In this document: piece by piece, positions 62,201 to 64,000 of the stretch
How the letters are laid out: every line of letters begins with the position of its first letter
Numbering within the stretch: position 1 is the stretch's first letter
Assembly: GCF_000189635.1 (NCBI RefSeq)
Contig: NW_002475926.1
Location: 124,001 to 188,000 of the forward strand
DNA: 64,000 bases
DNA from: Tetrahymena thermophila SB210
Taxonomy: Eukaryota; Ciliophora; Oligohymenophorea; Hymenostomatida; Tetrahymenidae
Direction: 5' to 3'
Notes under the pieces: model-generated
The model's database searches: none
What the model was told of the DNA's origin: nothing
Seen by the model: the letters and a program-made list of their open reading frames with translations, nothing else
Position numbers and translations under genes: made by a program

Positions 62201-64000
62201 ACAATAGGTCCTAACAAGAAAGCAGTTTATCAGCTCCTGATAACACCTTTATTAAGTGGGTAGTACACAGGAAGCATCACTTTTACAGATACATCCACAG
62301 GGGAATACACTTGGTGGACTGCTCTTCTCAATACGGAAAGTCCCCCTTGTTAGAAAAAAATAGACATGATTACTACATTAAGAAAAGCAATTGCATTCGA
62401 TATAGAAATTACTAACCCATCAAATGAAACTGCAAATTTCGAAGTATTCATTGAAGGAGATGGTTTAGTGGGTATCCCTTATATGTAGATTCCTCCTAAA
62501 TCTAGCCAAATGTATGAATTATTCTTCTTACCTCTTAAGGTAGGCAAGTAATAAGGTAAATAATATTTTTTTGTATTTTTACTTTACTTATTTTACTTTT
62601 TTATCCAACTAGGTTCTATTGCATTCGTAAGTGATCATTTAGGAGAAATATGGTATGAACTTAATTTGGTGGCAGAAGATTCTTAAATTATTAGACTTCC
62701 TATGCTCAAAGCTGAGCTCGGCAAAGTTGAATAGCATGAAATAAGACTTGACAATCCTTCGAATGAAGATGTCAAAGTGTATACATATGTTAGTAACCCA
62801 TCAAACTTCGATGTTCTACCCGAGCAAATTGTAATTCCAGCAAATGATGAAATATCTGTATATGTTCGCTATATGCCCTCAGTTCTTGATTCAACTCAAA
62901 CTAGCGAAATAAAATTCTAAACAGAAACAATAGGACGCTGGGATTACTTAGCATTTGGAATGGGTATTCCACCTACATAGTTTGAGCCAAAAATCGTTAC
63001 CATAGGCTTGAATAAAGATTTTTCATCTGTTATTCTTTTTAAAAATCCTTTTAAGGATTAGATATAAGTTAATATATTGCTTGAGTCTGAAGACGATTCA
63101 GTAAAAGACGTATTACAACTACTTACAAAGAAGTCGGGAAAAGAAGATAATATTTATGTTCCTGGTCTTGGAGTCATTTAAATACCTTTTAGCTTTACTC
63201 CAAGAGAAATCAGGTGTTATGAATGCAAAATTATAGTTTCTATGAATGATAAAATTTAATGGAAATATCCAATCTAGGCAATTACAGGTTATAAATCACT
63301 TTCACTTATATATTTAAATATCCTCTTAATTAATTAATTAAATAATTTTATTTTTAATTTCATTTAGAGTCTTATTCGACAGGAATCTTGGCTACATTCA
63401 AGACTAAATGTAGAGTATTTTATGAAAATGAATTTAAGATTTAGTTACCAGGAATAACAGAAGTATTTGGTGAAAAAGATACATTCGAGTTTGAAATTAA
63501 AAATGTAAAAAAATTAATCCATAAAGTTGAATTTAATTAATATATTTATTAATCAAAAGCTACCTCCTAAATTGGAAAGTGTTATAACAAAATCCTTTTA
63601 GGTAAGGATGACTAAAAATACATTATCGAACAAAAATGATTATTTGACATTTGTAGGAAGATTCCACCCAATGAAACCATTTAAAACAAATATTGATTTT
63701 CTTATTCACAGAAAAATGGGAGGACTATGGAAGTAAATTTTTCTTTTGAGATTTTAACTAATCCAAATTTTATTATCTTAAATTCTAAGGTTCAAGATTA
63801 CTCTGGAATCATCCCCTCCAAACGAAGATGACATTATAGTTTTAAGTGCACCTTTAGATACAGTAGATACTGTAAGCTTTAGGCTAACAAATAGGTTTAA
63901 GACATTTGCCACTTTTAGTGCTAAATTTACTCCTGAATCTGATCCAGAATTTGCTGTTACTCCTTCTACTGGTATTTTAGAACCTTATGGCAGAGATGGT
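53765..64000 (+). CDS. CFAP47: Cilia- and flagella-associated protein 47, 3' partial
   Basis: A very large axonemal protein of the central-apparatus ASH/MSP-domain class. Nineteen exons are visible; introns: 54607-54725, 54988-55036, 55142-55207, 55726-55780, 56158-56254, 56448-56503, 57130-57184, 57629-57750, 57892-57946, 58441-58497, 58855-58904, 59988-60045, 61385-61453, 61754-61814, 62556-62612, 63288-63367, 63505-63559, 63733-63789. All phases agree, giving 3,006 codons before the window ends in frame. Many about 110-residue immunoglobulin-like repeats show the FGxVxxxSxxxxxxxxxN pattern (for example IIDFGPVYVESKVVKRFCV and ALLNFGECQAHDHREAMFLV). A calponin-homology-like helical region (about 1580-1815) lies between repeat blocks, the arrangement of CFAP47 rather than Hydin or CFAP65. 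Start: first ATG of the open frame, followed by a Gln/Ser-rich leader. Confidence 0.88.
55148..55176. repeat. (AAAT)n microsatellite in CFAP47 intron 3
   Basis: Tandem AAAT units make up nearly half of a 66-bp intron. Confidence 0.85.
56160..56203. repeat. (TTTA)n microsatellite in CFAP47 intron 5
   Basis: About eleven tandem units begin just after the splice donor of a 97-bp intron. Unit number is likely to vary between strains. Confidence 0.88.

Noticed and set aside
1..64000. Reading the many TAA/TAG codons as stops, which would make most genes look like pseudogenes
   Set aside because: Conserved motifs continue across them with Gln fitting each position (HAS1, DOHH, RBR, CFAP47), and all genes end at TGA, as in the ciliate nuclear code.
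1..64000. tRNA, rRNA, CRISPR or transposon genes
   Set aside because: No cloverleaf with a GTTCGA-type arm, no rRNA-like block, no spaced direct-repeat array and no transposase motif was recognised by eye; a tRNAscan or Rfam search would be needed to exclude small RNAs.

Overview
The window looks like macronuclear DNA of an oligohymenophorean ciliate, most probably Tetrahymena or a close relative. It is very AT-rich. Every long conserved gene is peppered with in-frame TAA and TAG where Gln is expected and ends only at TGA. Introns are short (36 to about 260 bp), AT-rich and GT...AG, and ciliary genes are prominent. All coordinates below come from reading both strands with TAA/TAG = Gln and joining exons by hand so that phase and length agree; no RNA evidence was available.

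Layout. 0-10 kb: the 3' part of a hybrid histidine kinase (+), heme A synthase COX15 (-), and a coiled-coil protein with a Cys-rich flagellar-type motif (-). 10-20.7 kb: a leucine-rich-repeat gene built from near-identical phase-2 exons (LRR-A, -), a long AT-rich gap, the nucleolar DEAD-box helicase HAS1/DDX18 (+), and a second long gap. 20.7-32 kb: a possibly lipidated Gln/Ser/Asn-rich protein (+), a PHAX-like RNA-binding protein (-), deoxyhypusine hydroxylase (+), a seipin-like protein (-) and two tandem DGAT2 acyltransferases (+). 33-39.5 kb: a second modular LRR gene (LRR-B, -), a protein with a Siva-like Cys-rich tail (-) and a divergent protein kinase (+). 40.9-53 kb: CFAP70 (-), a divergent Rab-type GTPase (-), a small Cys/His-containing protein (+), a short-chain dehydrogenase (+) and a membrane RBR ubiquitin ligase (+). 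53.8-64 kb: CFAP47 (+), cut by the window end after about 3,006 codons.

How the genes relate. Eukaryotic neighbours need not cooperate, but two groupings stand out. The seipin-like gene is divergent from two DGAT2 paralogues, a lipid-droplet and triacylglycerol neighbourhood. CFAP70, CFAP47 and probably the coiled-coil protein belong to the cilium. COX15 (mitochondrial heme A), DOHH (eIF5A hypusination) and HAS1 (60S ribosome assembly) are housekeeping genes.

The most unusual structure is shared by LRR-A and LRR-B. Each repeat is one exon of 90 nt (87-93 in LRR-A), always spliced in phase 2 directly after the beta-strand. Any number of repeats could therefore be skipped, gained or lost without changing frame.
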